Source of the DNA: Reticulascus tulasneorum
Taxonomy: Eukaryota; Ascomycota; Sordariomycetes; Glomerellales; Reticulascaceae
NCBI GenBank assembly: GCA_001557505.1
Contig: LSAX01000010.1
Coordinates: 1,116,001-1,180,000, forward strand
DNA length: 64,000 nucleotides
Direction of reading: 5' to 3'
A program made the translations under genes and the position numbers. Below, in pieces: positions 45,272-56,078 of this stretch. Under the pieces are notes generated by a model that was not told the origin of the DNA, ran no database searches, and was given only the letters and a program-made list of their open reading frames with translations. Position 1 is the stretch's first letter, and each line of letters opens with the position of its first letter.

Positions 45272-45716
45272 GCTGGTTGGTCGTGAGCCGGAAATAATGA
45301 ACGTAGAATATGTTGCGAGCTTGAAGCGTATGTGTGAAATCCCAGCGTCCAGTGTGAGCCGTGAGCGAACCTCTTGTATCTCCTGTAAACAATGGAGGTT
45401 GGGTGAGCAGCAGTGTGATTGTGTCGGAGATCTGGCATGAAGATACCACTATGAGGCAATCCCTGGATTGTGCCCAGCCTCTGTTGGGCCAATTATGGCT
45501 GAATCATTGTCTCACTGTCCCTTGGGTAAAGCAGATCGAGCATCGGCATCGGGGCTCGCCGCATCAACACGTCGATTTCTGTGTATGAAAGTAGTCTCAC
45601 TGCAGAGGTGAAGCCTTCCATGGTGGGAGGTTCGTATATTATACACTCTATTCGAGGCACATCGTAGCGTACAACCTGCTGGTTTATCGAACATAAGCCT
45701 TGAGCTCTCCCCATCC
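45272..45716. other. Intergenic stretch before the bL19m 3' end
   Basis: 445 bp with only short frames; it should hold the promoter of the membrane-protein gene and the 3' end of the mitochondrial ribosomal protein gene. Confidence 0.5.
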
Positions 45717-46456
45717 CTAAAACCTAGTCCCCAAACTGCCCGTGCTGCCTCCTCTACCCTTACTCCGCATAGAGTACCGCTCCTTCTTCCATGCAAACAC
45801 CAAATGATCCACGCTCCCCATATCATGCTTCGGCTTCCGCATGTACGTCAACCTCGCGCGTCTAGCCCTCTTCGGCCGCCGCCATACGATATCGATGCCG
45901 ATGACCTGCGGGCTGTAGATCTTGTACCACATCTCGACGCCGACCTTCATCAGCTGGCCGCGTAGTAGGATGGCCGTGTCGACGCCGCGCCGGCGGATGC
46001 TGAGGCACACGCCGGCGAAGGGCTCGCCCTGCTTGGAGGTCACCATGAGCACGTCGCCGACCTTGGCAGCGTCAGGGCGCGACTTGTCGAAGACGCGGGT
46101 GCGCGCGCCAGTCGGGTCGAGGACGCGGAGGGAGTCTGCCGTGAAGGAGGGTAGGGGGTTCTTGTGTGGTGTTTTGCGGACTGTGGGGAGGGCGCTGTAG
46201 ACTGCGAAGGAGGGTCCGTTGCGCTTGCGTTGCTGACGCTTCTGAGGCATGACTTGAAAGACGTTAGTTCCGAGGGATACAGGTGCTCTCAAAGTTGATG
46301 CCACTTACAGAGGCGGGATTCAGATGAGGAGGCAGCTCCCGATGTTGGTGCTTCGACCGCGGTGGCCATTGATCTTTGCAGTGTTCTTTGGTGTCGAGTG
46401 TGTCGAAGGACCGCCTTCAGGCAGCCCAGCGGCCGCCGAAGGGCTGTGGCATTCAT
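45717..46456 (-). CDS. img1: Mitochondrial large-subunit ribosomal protein bL19
   Basis: Two exons (46456-46309, 46252-45717; 56-bp intron with a CTAAC branch site) give 227 aa. The first about 45 residues are rich in Arg, Ala, Ser and Thr without acids, a mitochondrial presequence. The bL19 domain follows: GDVLMVTSKQGEPFAGVCLSIRRRGVDTAILLR and the fungal motif RRARLTYMRKPKHDMGSV. The protein binds 23S-type rRNA at the subunit interface of the mitoribosome. The open frame can be extended 5' with a GTG, but that lies inside the intron (the GTAAGTGG donor). It shares a 236-bp divergent promoter region with another mitochondrial protein gene. Confidence 0.92.
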
Positions 46457-46692
46457 CCTGCTTGGGTAGCCGATCGTGCAGTTAAATGTCGTTGTTTCGA
46501 GAAGTTGAAGCTTTGGCAGAGCTGAAGATCAAAAGTTGAACATCGACCAATTGCGGCTTGTGATTGGCGCGGATGATCGTTAATGCACTGGCCGCCTCCT
46601 AGGATTTTTTGGGGGAAACTTTAGGTACAGCTTCGTTACGGAAATTTAAGTCTTGGAGTTTCGCGACGATCCTCAACTGCATATTCCTTCAA

Positions 46693-47926
46693 ATGACTAG
46701 AAGCCTGATCGGTAGAGCCCTCAGGGTAGGCGCACTTAGCTGGAGGTCGCTGCCTGTGAGGCCATCGCCATTTCAACAGCAAAAGTGCTTCAGCCAGTCT
46801 CCCTCACCACAGAGTAGGTCCCCTTCCAATTGACATGCACCCTGATGTCTTCAGTCCTAATTTCCAATTCGCAGATTCGCAAGTAATATTCGACAAGAAT
46901 GTCTCCTCCCCAGAGCTCGATACGGTCCTGGAAGAGATCCAGAACACGATCATATTACCTTCATACCTCCCAGCGAGGCAGCAGAAACGAATCCACTCCC
47001 GAAAGACCAAAGACAATCTGAAGAGCGACCCTGTGTTTATTGAAATTGATGGAATCGAGCATAAATTCGACCATATCGGCTATGGCACACTGCAACCATC
47101 GAAGAAGCTCGTCCGGTCCGCCATCAATCTGATGAAGACCAAAGAGGATTGGGCGAACTTTGTGCGGCTCCTGTCTGGGATGAAGAATGCGGACCGAAAG
47201 ATGACAGAGTCCAGCCTCTTGTCCATGACGCGGCAGGCAGGGTGGCATGGGCAGATTCATACCGTCGTCGACGCGATACGGCAAGCGAAGAAGACTGGCT
47301 TCCAGCTGAATACCGTAGAACTGGTCACCTATGTTCTCTACTACGTACAGATCAAGGCCCCGGAGAGCAACTGGGACAAAGAGGTGACGCAGAAAGCGCT
47401 GGCTGGGACGGAGATGATCCTCGACCTGTTGGAGCAGGAGATCCACGTACCGAGCTCTCCCCCACCTGGAGGCTTCCCACTCCATAAAGACCCGCAAGTC
47501 TTGGGAGCTGCGTTGCAAATAACAGCGGCCATGGCAGTGAAACACAACGACGATGCCGCCCGCAAAAAGTGCATCTCTTACGCGGAGCGGCTCGCCAACG
47601 CTTGGCCTGCCGGCAAGGGCCTCTTGAACCTCTATCCAGAGGAGACATATAAACTCGGCCGCGGGAACTTGGCGTACCTGAGAAATAGTCGGACGGAATA
47701 CCTCTCAGTCGCTTGCCCGATAAAATATGGTCTTGACCTGGCTACGCAGGTCGTGGAGCCCACCCTAGCTGCACGTCTGCAGGCAATTTCGGCTACGTTG
47801 GAACCGGAACTCAAGAATGTCCTTGAGGGCCAGACGTTTAATGCGCAGCGCGGGTTGTATACCTACAAGCAGTACTTCGAGGAGCGGCCTGAGACAGAGA
47901 CCGAGAGACCTGAGGTAGAGGCATAA
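46693..47926 (+). CDS. Predicted mitochondrial protein of unknown function, 390 aa
   Basis: Two exons (46693-46813, 46875-47926; 61-bp intron) give 390 aa. The N terminus (MTRSLIGRALRVGALSWRS...) is a clear mitochondrial presequence: Arg/Ser/Leu-rich, no acids, with CFSQS as a possible cleavage site. The rest is soluble and helical. Blocks such as ALNSxVIFD-like start, HIGYGTLQPSKKLVRSAINL and WANFVRLLSGM recall the short helical repeats of PPR/TPR-like mitochondrial expression factors, but I cannot place it in a named family. The acceptor at 46874 is the only nearby one that avoids a stop. Its divergent partner is a mitoribosomal protein, which fits a role in mitochondrial gene expression (inference). 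It is convergent with the cysteine synthase-like gene, with 90 bp between stops. Confidence 0.82.
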
Positions 47927-48016
47927 TCGGCGAGCAGGGTCTCACACGAGGCAATATCGCTGGGCCCTTTGTATGTACAATGATATTTGTAAGAGTATGT
48001 ATAAGAGGGGGGAACG

Positions 48017-49184
48017 CTACGGTAGAACTATGTACTTGTCCAAATGCTTGGGTATCGCGCCTAGTAATTTCTTCTCCTCGAGCCATTTCTTCGAGAACAA
48101 TCTGTCGGCGTATCTGTAGGCTCCATCGCACAGCATTGTCACCACCGTGTGGCCCTCGCCGAGCTTCTCGGCAACCTCCTTTGCCGCAACGACGTTCAGC
48201 GACGAGCTTGCGCCGAGGTACAGCCCCTCCTCGTCCAAGCACCGATACACCATCTCTATGCTCTTCTCGTCGCTGATGTGCAACGACCCGTCTAACAAGT
48301 CGATATCCGGCTTCAGGTTGTCCGTGATCCGGCCCTGCCCTATCCCCTCCGTGATGCTCGACCCGGATCGCTCGACCAGCTTGCCGCCCGATGAGATGTA
48401 CGAATGCAGCACGCTGCCCGGCGGGTCGGCCAGGAAACACTGCACCCGCCCATCGCTCACGGTCTTCAGGTACCGTGTCACGCCCGCCAATGTCCCCGCC
48501 GTGCCGGTGGCGCACGTAAACGCATCCACCTGCCCCTTCGTCTGGTGCCAGATCTCCGGGCCTGTCGTCTCCACGTGCGCCTGCCGATTCGCCACGTTGT
48601 CGAACTGGTTCGTCCAAACCGCGTTATCCAGGCCCTCCGCGTGCCGCTTCGCCTGGTGGTTGTAGTTCTCTGGGTTCTCGAACGCCACCGCAGGCACGGG
48701 GTAGACCTCTGCGCCGAGGAGTCGAAGCAGGTCGATCTTGCCCTGCGACTGCGTGTTCGGCATGTAGATGACCAGCTTGTAGCCCTTGGAGCGGCACACG
48801 TGTGCGAGCCCAATGCCCGTGTTGCCGGCTGTGCCTTCCACTACGGTGCCGCCCGGTCGGAGGAGCCCCTTTTCCTCCGCATCCTGTACTACGTACAAGG
48901 CGGCACGATCCTTCACTGAGCCGCCCGGGTTCATGAATTCGGCTTTACCGAGGACTTCGCAGCCCGTTTGATCCGAGATGTGGTTGAGGCGGATGAGGGG
49001 GGTGTTGCCGATTGCTAGAATGCGTTAGCTGGCTGTGCTACAGTTTGCAGGATTGAAGATGCGACATACCTCCTGTCAGGCCCTTCACGACACCTTGCGC
49101 CTTTGAGAGGTTTACGGCATATTGAGTAGGCTCCGCAGCTCGGACAGCTGTCGTCGCAAAGCGACGCACGCCGTGTCGGAACAT
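48017..49184 (-). CDS. Mitochondrial cysteine synthase-like PLP enzyme
   Basis: Two exons (49184-49070, 49014-48017; 55-bp intron with GCTAAC) give 370 aa. The first about 17 residues ([17 protein letters not shown]) form a mitochondrial presequence. The fold-type II PLP features are present: IGNTPLIRL at 40-48, NPGGSVKDR with the Schiff-base Lys73, the phosphate or carboxylate loop [10 protein letters not shown] and the glycine-rich [11 protein letters not shown]. It belongs to the O-acetylserine sulfhydrylase/cystathionine beta-synthase group without a CBS regulatory domain. The Thr-Ala variant (TAGNTG rather than TSGNTG) marks the mitochondrial-type fungal branch, in which cysteine synthesis is not always the main role; sulfide release from cysteine is an alternative. 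ACAATG is a good start context. Confidence 0.9.
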
Positions 49185-49894
49185 TGTGCTCTGCCGCTCG
49201 CGAGTTCGAGGAACACGGTTCTATCCAAGGTAAATATCAATTGGGGCGTCCGAACGTCGTTAGAACCTCGAAGTAGAGCTAGGGAAGGCGTTTGCAAGCT
49301 CCAGACGTCGAATTGTAGGGTCAAAGGCGCCGGCTGTGGTGGGGTTCAGGAAAATCATGTCTGCCAAAATCACGTCAGTCTTTTTGGTCGCGGGACTTCC
49401 GCTTCGGGGAGCTTGCAGGCCGGAACCGGGGATTCGGGTTTTGCAGCAAGCAGGGTTTGCCTTGACGCTTCTGACCAAATCAGCTAGTGCTCCTGTATAA
49501 CCTCATTTCTTCAACATTCGCGTCAACTAGTAGTTCAACTGGTCGTTCAACTGGTAGTTAATACCCAACTTATTCTGCCTAGGCCCATTGTAATCATTCA
49601 TTCAACTCCCATTCCACACAGTGCGTCCGTTCATGTGGTAATTCGTCTTACATGCCAACGCAGCTATGGCTCATATAATCTTTGCTCGTCAGTAGTCTAC
49701 CTCTCGTTCCAGTGTCAAGCTGAAGTCTAAAGTATAACCCGCGCTCTGCATGCCATGATGAAGCTACAAAGGTCGCTCGCCGCCAATCCTCAATCCTCTC
49801 TCTCTCTCCCTTTCTCTGTTCCTCTGGATCTTTCATTCTATCTGCCCAACCTTATTCCTAGCCACAGCTCTAAAGCAAACCCTTATACGCAGCG
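49185..49894. other. Divergent intergenic region of cysteine synthase-like and kinase-like genes
   Basis: 710 bp between two genes transcribed outward; it carries both promoters. It includes a tandem motif near 49525-49560 (three near-copies of AGTTCAACTGGTNGTT). Confidence 0.5.
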
Positions 49895-50716
49895 ATGGAG
49901 GTCATCAAAGCGTCCCAATGCTTCACCCTCGTAGACGGCTTTCCCCGTTTCATTCACTCTAAAGTGCTCCTCTCTCAAGACGGCAAGGTCTACTCTGGCC
50001 GCTCCCAACAGCGTGATCCCATCTCCAAGCCAGTGACCGCGGACTCCGTCAGCGATATCACTCTTATCCCCGTCGAGAACTTCCGGCCTCTGATCTCTGC
50101 ATCATACACCCTAGCCCCCGATCCCCTGCCCAAGGATTGCTATGTCAAGCGCCCGAACCTGCTCTACCACGGCGAAGGTGTCGACCTCAGCAAGCACGTC
50201 CTTCGCGAGCTGGAGGCGTGCGAGATCATTCGCACGGTACCGCACCCAAATGTGGCACGCTACCTAGGTGCTCAGACCGTGGACGGGAGGGTCGCGGGGC
50301 TGTGCTTCCGGAAATTCAAGGGAAGCCTGATGGAGGAGGTGAACCCGGAGCATCTGAGCAAGACCGCCTTCGTGCTGTCCCGAAATCGACCGAAGGATGC
50401 TGCTCGTTATTTGGAGGGTATCGAAGCCGGCATTCGACATCTGCATTCACTGGGGCTGATTCACAACGACATCAATCCGACCAATATTATGCTTGATGAA
50501 AATGATAACCCGGTGATTGTCGACTTTGATAGGAGCTTGGTCCCTGGCTTGAAGTTGATTCATCCGAGGAGAACCTACGGGTGGTACGATCCGGATGTCC
50601 AGATCGCGAAGGAAAGCAACGACTTGCAAGCCCTCGAGGAGTTGAGGGCTTGGCTGACTGGCTCATCCCCTGACAGCCTGCAATTCAGTGTTGAACAGGT
50701 TGTCAAACAGCAGTAG
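49895..50716 (+). CDS. Atypical protein-kinase-like protein
   Basis: A single exon of 273 codons. The kinase fold is recognisable: a possible beta-3 Lys85 (CYVKRP), a helix-C region (RELEACEII, 104-112), the catalytic loop HNDINPTN (190-197, Asp192 and Asn197 kept, Arg of HRD replaced by Asn) and DFD at 210-212 in place of DFG. The Gly-rich loop is not clear. The C-terminal lobe is short: it ends about 60 residues after the metal-binding Asp, with no APE motif visible. Such small kinase-like proteins are common and highly expanded in some filamentous fungi. The metal- and base-type Asp residues are kept, so weak activity is possible. It is convergent with the RING/SH3 gene. Confidence 0.82.
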   Translation: MEVIKASQCFTLVDGFPRFIHSKVLLSQDGKVYSGRSQQRDPISKPVTADSVSDITLIPVENFRPLISASYTLAPDPLPKDCYVKRPNLLYHGEGVDLSKHVLRELEACEIIRTVPHPNVARYLGAQTVDGRVAGLCFRKFKGSLMEEVNPEHLSKTAFVLSRNRPKDAARYLEGIEAGIRHLHSLGLIHNDINPTNIMLDENDNPVIVDFDRSLVPGLKLIHPRRTYGWYDPDVQIAKESNDLQALEELRAWLTGSSPDSLQFSVEQVVKQQ

Positions 50717-50925
50717 TTATGTGAAGGTGTAACCATGATCTGGTAGAGACAGCATCTAAAGCTAATGCTCGATCCTAATCTTGAAAAATGAAATGATAGA
50801 AATTGGATTTATATAAGTAAAATGTATCCACAGGAAGCTTCGTACCACGTTGTCTCATTATATCCATCACTCATTCTGGCGCATGGGTTTGGGCTCTGGC
50901 ACGTTCGTTGGATCCTACCCCGTCC

Positions 50926-53826
50926 TCAAGAACCACCATCGACATCTAACCTCCTGACGTAAGGCGAAGGGAACAAGCCCTTGGCGCCCATGTATACTCC
51001 AAAGAACCAATCACCATTGACATCCTCAATCTCTCGAATCTCTGCGCCTTTTGGAAATAGCAGCTCATCCTCAGCTTTAGGATACCACGCCCAGTTGGCA
51101 GTGGCCCTTATCCCCACCCCACCATCAGGTGGGAATGTCTGAGTAAATACCGTCGAACCATCACTCGTCGGAGCCGAGGCTGCCACTTCCTTGGTGGCCA
51201 GTCGCTCTAGCTTCTTTTCACCATGAAGCCACCACCATTTTTGAAGACCAGCGTTGGGTTGGGATGGGATATCAAAGGGGTCGGCGTGAAGATTTCGTCC
51301 TCCGACTTGGTCAGCAACGATGTACCTGAATTGTCCCCCAGTACCGTCTTGAAAACCGACTATGACCATTCTGTGGCCATTTAAACAGCGTCGCCAGCCG
51401 CCATGTCCATTTTCAGGGCTGATTTGGTTGCCGGAAACGAGGTTGGTGTAGCACTTCATGCACATGTCATAATCGCCGGGGTTCGTGTCCGGCTCAATCG
51501 AACTGGCGCAGGCGAAGCAGTGATATCGACTCTGGTTTGGTGCAATATGATCCTGGCACACGTCACAACGTGTCTTAAACGTGAGGGGCTTAAACGGCCC
51601 TATGGTGGCGATGCTTGGACCAGTAAGAATGGTAGCGGTACTAGGTGGTACGGGTGATCGAGGGCTTGCAGGTGGTGTATGCGATGAAGGTGGCTGATAT
51701 GTCAAGGGCAGCAGTGGATGGGTACACGATTTCCCCTGGTTGACACACTGATTACAGAAGCCCCAATCTCCCTGGTTGCAGATGTCGCAGCGCCAGTAGC
51801 ATTCATTTGCCCAGCTGAAGCATCGAGCGCAGAAGTTGCCGCTTTCGAGCCTCTTAAGAGGGTCGTCTGTCGTGAGAGTTCTCCGACCTTCCGCACCACC
51901 TGGAATGACCTTTGGCGGCAGATAACGGTTTGCTGTGAGCATATGTGGCCTTGCCAGATTCTCATTTCCGGATTGTCGCGCCTTCTCCCACATATTCCAC
52001 GCGCTGTAGCCGAAACCAAACCAATGCAAACACCCTTTGCCGGCTCTGTAGCAATCCAAACAGAGATTCCAGTTGCCATTTGCACAGATACCACAGTTGT
52101 AATGCAACTCATACTCGATGTGAGGTTTGGAGCATCTGGAACATGTTATCGAGGGCTCGGGATACAGTTGCGAGCGTGTTCGTTGATAACCAGGCGAAGT
52201 TGGGCTACTTATGCCCAGAGGGTTTGAGGCGGCCTGGCTGACGACTGTAAGGTCTGAAGGTCGATTTGGCCGATTTAAACGTGGAGGACTCGGTTCAGTC
52301 GGCGAACTGGCAAAGTTTGCCGAGACTAATGTAGAAGGGTTTGGCACTCTACTAGCGAAAGGCAAATCTCGGGGTACAGGCGACTCTGTTAGAGGTTGTG
52401 CTGTGGTGGGTACTGTCGGTGTGCTGGAGCTTCGTCCTTCGCGGAAAGCCGTCCTGTGTGCAGGGGGATCGGGGTTCTGGGCACGTAATGACAAATCCGT
52501 CTGCGATCTCGTTGCGACTCTCGCCTCCGGTTGTGTTGGCACGATTGGGGTTGTCGAGCTGCGGCCAGTGCTAGCAGTCCTTGGTCTTCTTCTCCTCTCT
52601 TCAGGGCGGACATCCAAATGCATGGCACTCGAGGAAGGGGGCGGGCGGCTACGGTCATCTGCTTGACCTGTTGCGCTAACCGACCTAGAGTGTGGGCGAT
52701 GTCTACTTGCAGGTCGATTGCTTTCCCCCAGGTGAGACCTTGTTTCCTGGGGTACGTCCGAGGATTGCCTCGAGTTGGCACTGGCATTACTCCTCCTCGT
52801 GGCTTCATTTCTAGAACGCTCTCGCTGCCGCCGACGATACGCCTCGGTAATTCTGCGACTCAGCTCATCGTTCCTGCTGAGATCAATGTTATCGAGGTCA
52901 AGTCCGTCCAGTAGCCCTTCTTCTTGGATCTGCCTTGCGAAGTCCTCGATTTCTCTCTCAATGTCCCTTTCACTTAGGTCGCCTGAGCTTATCAGGGACC
53001 TTAGTGAAGATTGGTGCTCCACTTGTCGACGTCGCATTTCAGAGTACTCTTCAGACCTCCGCCTCTCCTCACTCCTTCTCTGCCGCCTCTCCTCTGGATT
53101 CCTGCCCTCTGGCTGCAGTTGATCGCCATGATGTCTGGAATCTTCCCCACGCGTTCGTCGGGTGCCTTCGTGTCTGTGGCTGTGGCGGCTATCTCGGCTT
53201 GTGTCTCGACTTCTCCGTGCTCTGCTCTCTGCTGACCTGCTGTCTTCCCTACGCCTTCGCTGTCGTGATGCGGATGAAGTTTCCACCCCGGCCTCTCTGA
53301 GACTCAACTCACGGATTTCCTCCACTAGCCTCCTGTCCTCTTCCTCCGCACGTATGTCTTCAGAGGTCTTTTCGGGGATATTGAGTTTGGGAATGACCTG
53401 GTCTCCGGGCTTATACTTCTTGGACATATCCTCCTTGTCCGATTGTGACCTCCCTTTCTCCGGGTTTGCCGTCACAACCATGTCCAAAAGCGTCGCAACG
53501 GTGGCGTTGTGCCTCGTATCTCGAACCGGCGCACGGCATGATGGGCATGTGAAGACATTGATCCCAGGTGCAGGCGGTGTCGGCGAGTTCTCTGCTGTCG
53601 AGGCTTGAAAGCCAAACCAATCCTTCAGACATGCTCCGCAGTAGGTATGCAGACAATCAAGTAGAGTCAAGGGTTGGTAGAGGAGTTCGGTGCAAATCTG
53701 TCAAATATCAGAATCGGGCAACGGGTCAGACCCCCCATACGAGGGCCGCGCAAAACCATGAACTGGGGCACTTACAGAGCACGTCAACTCCTTCTCCAGA
53801 TCTAACCCAGGCTTTGCAGAATCCAT
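50926..53826 (-). CDS. RING/zinc-finger/SH3 multidomain protein (putative E3 ubiquitin ligase)
   Basis: Two exons (53826-53776, 53697-50926) give 940 aa; intron 78 bp. A complete C3HC4 RING opens the protein: Cys16, Cys19, Cys32, His34, Cys37, Cys40, Cys68, Cys71, with the first exon supplying the first Cys pair's start. Residues about 120-390 are extremely Arg/Ser/Glu-rich and disordered, with one predicted helix. Three ZZ-type Cys-rich fingers follow at about 536-574, 640-676 and 728-766 (CSRCxxPHIEYELHYNCGIC, CARCxxWANECYWRCDIC, CDVCxxHIAPNQSRYHC). An SH3 domain ends it at about 877-934 (ATANWAWYPKAEDELLF ... WFFGVYMGAKGLFPSPYV). The RING suggests ubiquitin ligase activity; the fingers and SH3 suggest substrate or scaffold binding. 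It is inferred from domains only. Confidence 0.9.
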
Positions 53827-54447
53827 TCATGATCTATCGCATCCAGCGAAGTGGTTTTGCACTATGTAGCAACATCAAGAGCGGAGAAGCAGTGCGAGAG
53901 TCGTCCAAGGGAAAGATGGCGTTCTTATGGTGGGCTGAAAGATGAGAAGTGCTTGGGTGGCGGGGCCTGAAAGGCTTCTAAAATTTGCCTGCACCTTCAG
54001 CGTAATTATGTATGTAGATGCAAAGTCAACCCCACGTTTGGTTGGCACACTTTAACCCCAACAGGATCCCTGCAGCCTCCAATGAATACGATGCCCTACA
54101 TGTGGTATGTCTGCATTGCTGCGCTTGTTGGCTTTGCTAGTTCCATCTTTGCGTAACCCGGTCATTCCCTTCCCGCCCGCCCAAAGGCGGTCTGCGATGA
54201 GTACCTTACCTCTTACTTATTACCTACTATTTGTGGTATAGGTTACGACCTTGGCAGTGAATCTCGGGTACCTGAATTCGAAGAAGTCGTTGAAAATGCG
54301 TGACGAGGACTTATGGGCTTTAATTAGTCTGTACCAAGTCTGAATCATCATGAATAATGGTGGTCAGCCGGGGCTGTGTAACTATCGGGCTTTGTCTAAC
54401 TGAGCCAGTATCTTAGTCAACACTCGTTTTCCCTTATGATTACATTT
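53827..54447. other. Intergenic stretch between RING and enoyl-CoA hydratase genes
   Basis: 620 bp with no supported gene, containing the RING gene promoter and the hydratase 3' end. Confidence 0.55.
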
Positions 54448-55374
54448 CTATGAATGGGTCCATTCCGCCTTCTTCTTCTCGGCGAACGCCTTCATACCAA
54501 TCTTTTGATCGTTGCTGCCAAACAAGCTGTGAAATACCCTCCTCTCAAACTCGACTCCGTCTCGCAGAGGCAGATCTTGGCTCTTATTCACAACCTCCTT
54601 GCATGCGTTGATGGCAACTCTCGAGTATCCAGCGATCGTTTCTGCAGTCTTCAGGGTCTCTTCCATGAGGGCCTCATATGTCGGGAATGCCCTTGCTGCG
54701 AGACCCCATTGAGCTGCTTCGGTTCCGGAGAAGGACTTGCCCGTCAGTATGAGCTCCATGGCCTTCGACTTTCCAATCGCTCTCGTCAGCCGTTGGCTCC
54801 CACCAGCACCGGGGATGGTGCCCAGTTTAATCTCGGGCTGGCCAAAGTTGGCGGTCTCGGTGCAGTAGAGCAGGTCACACATCATGGACAGCTCGCATCC
54901 TCCGCCGAGAGCATGGCCAGACACAGCGGCGATGATCGGCTTCTTGATTTCGGTTGTGAGTAGAGACCAGGACTCGATGAAAGATTTGGTGTAAGCCTCT
55001 GAAAAGGTCAAAGGCGCCATTTCCTTGATATCGGCTCCAGCTGCAAATGCCTTTTGGGACCCGGTAAGAATGATAACCGATGTATCATCTGAAGAATTCA
55101 GGGTTTTCAGGGCATCGTTAAGCTCGTTGATGAGGGGTGTGCACAGCGCATTCAATGCCTTGGGTCGGTTGAGAGTGACTTAACCAACATGGACATTGTA
55201 AGCCAGTGGGCTGTTACCTGAAGAGCAGAAGGGATTACCTTGTGATACGCCCGGTTTTGGCTGCGACACCTGTATGAACTCATATGAAGAGCTGGCATAA
55301 CCGCGCGTGAGAGTAGGAAGGGTGGAAGCTTGGAAGCGCGATGCCATAGGCCGGAGATATCTTAAAGAGTTCAT
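54448..55374 (-). CDS. Mitochondrial enoyl-CoA hydratase
   Basis: Two exons (55374-55239, 55178-54448; 60-bp intron) give 288 aa, the usual size for the mitochondrial short-chain enzyme. A presequence (MNSLRYLRPMASRFQASTLP...RGYASS) opens the protein. The crotonase core follows: VTLNRPKALNAL directly after the splice, the oxyanion-hole segment AFAAGADIKEM, the catalytic Glu in GGGCELSMMCD and the second in GQPEIKLGTIPGAGG. It hydrates trans-2-enoyl-CoA in mitochondrial beta-oxidation. A second in-frame donor 21 bp downstream in the intron (TTCAG|GTAACA) would insert seven residues (GNPFCSS) in front of VTLNRP; the upstream donor is preferred because the family has no insert there. An upstream ATG at 55392 in weak context is less likely. 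Confidence 0.92.
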
Positions 55375-56078
55375 GATGGGGTTTGGAATCATCAACAAAG
55401 CTTGGGAATGGCTGCAGACAAACTCCAAGCTAGGGTCAAAGAGAAGTGCAAAAATGGTCCAGCTGGCTTCTATCAGGAGCTATATCAATTGGTTTGGCAA
55501 CTGACAAGATCACTAAGGAGAGCTCAGTCATGAAAATGGGCAAGCAAGAGAGTGAGCTCGATGAGGTGGAAAGCATCGGCTTTGGACCGAGGATAAGGAC
55601 ATCCCCTCCAAACGGTGTCAAAGCTTCTTGCAAGGCAGGGATGAAGTGATTGATTAATGGCTAACTACGGACTACCAGATTAACTTACCGCACAAGCAGC
55701 AAGTCACTTTTTAGAACAACGTGCCATCCCGCCACAGTGGCTGAAGCATCGCACTTTCAGGGGCCGCAGCAGGGGGGGGGGCGAAAAGCGTAACACGGGC
55801 GAGCCCGACGGATTTGGGATCGGTTAAACGCCGGAAGCAGCTACATTTTCACGGGCAAGCCTTACGTGGCTAAATTTAAATGAATTCTCCAAGATGCCGT
55901 CGATCCCAAATCACAAGTCGCGACAAGAAACTTTGATTGAAACACGATTGCCATCACGAGTTACGTATCCTCTTGCTTGCAACACCACCACTCCGCGTCA
56001 ATTTGCTTGCTACTCTGAACATATCCCAACCAGCTTCTCCTCGTCGGCAACGCTCTCTCGAGTCGCAAAGCAGTCAAG
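55375..56078. other. Divergent intergenic region of enoyl-CoA hydratase and rer1 genes
   Basis: About 700 bp with the promoters of both genes; a G9 run lies at about 55773-55781. No other element was recognised. Confidence 0.5.
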
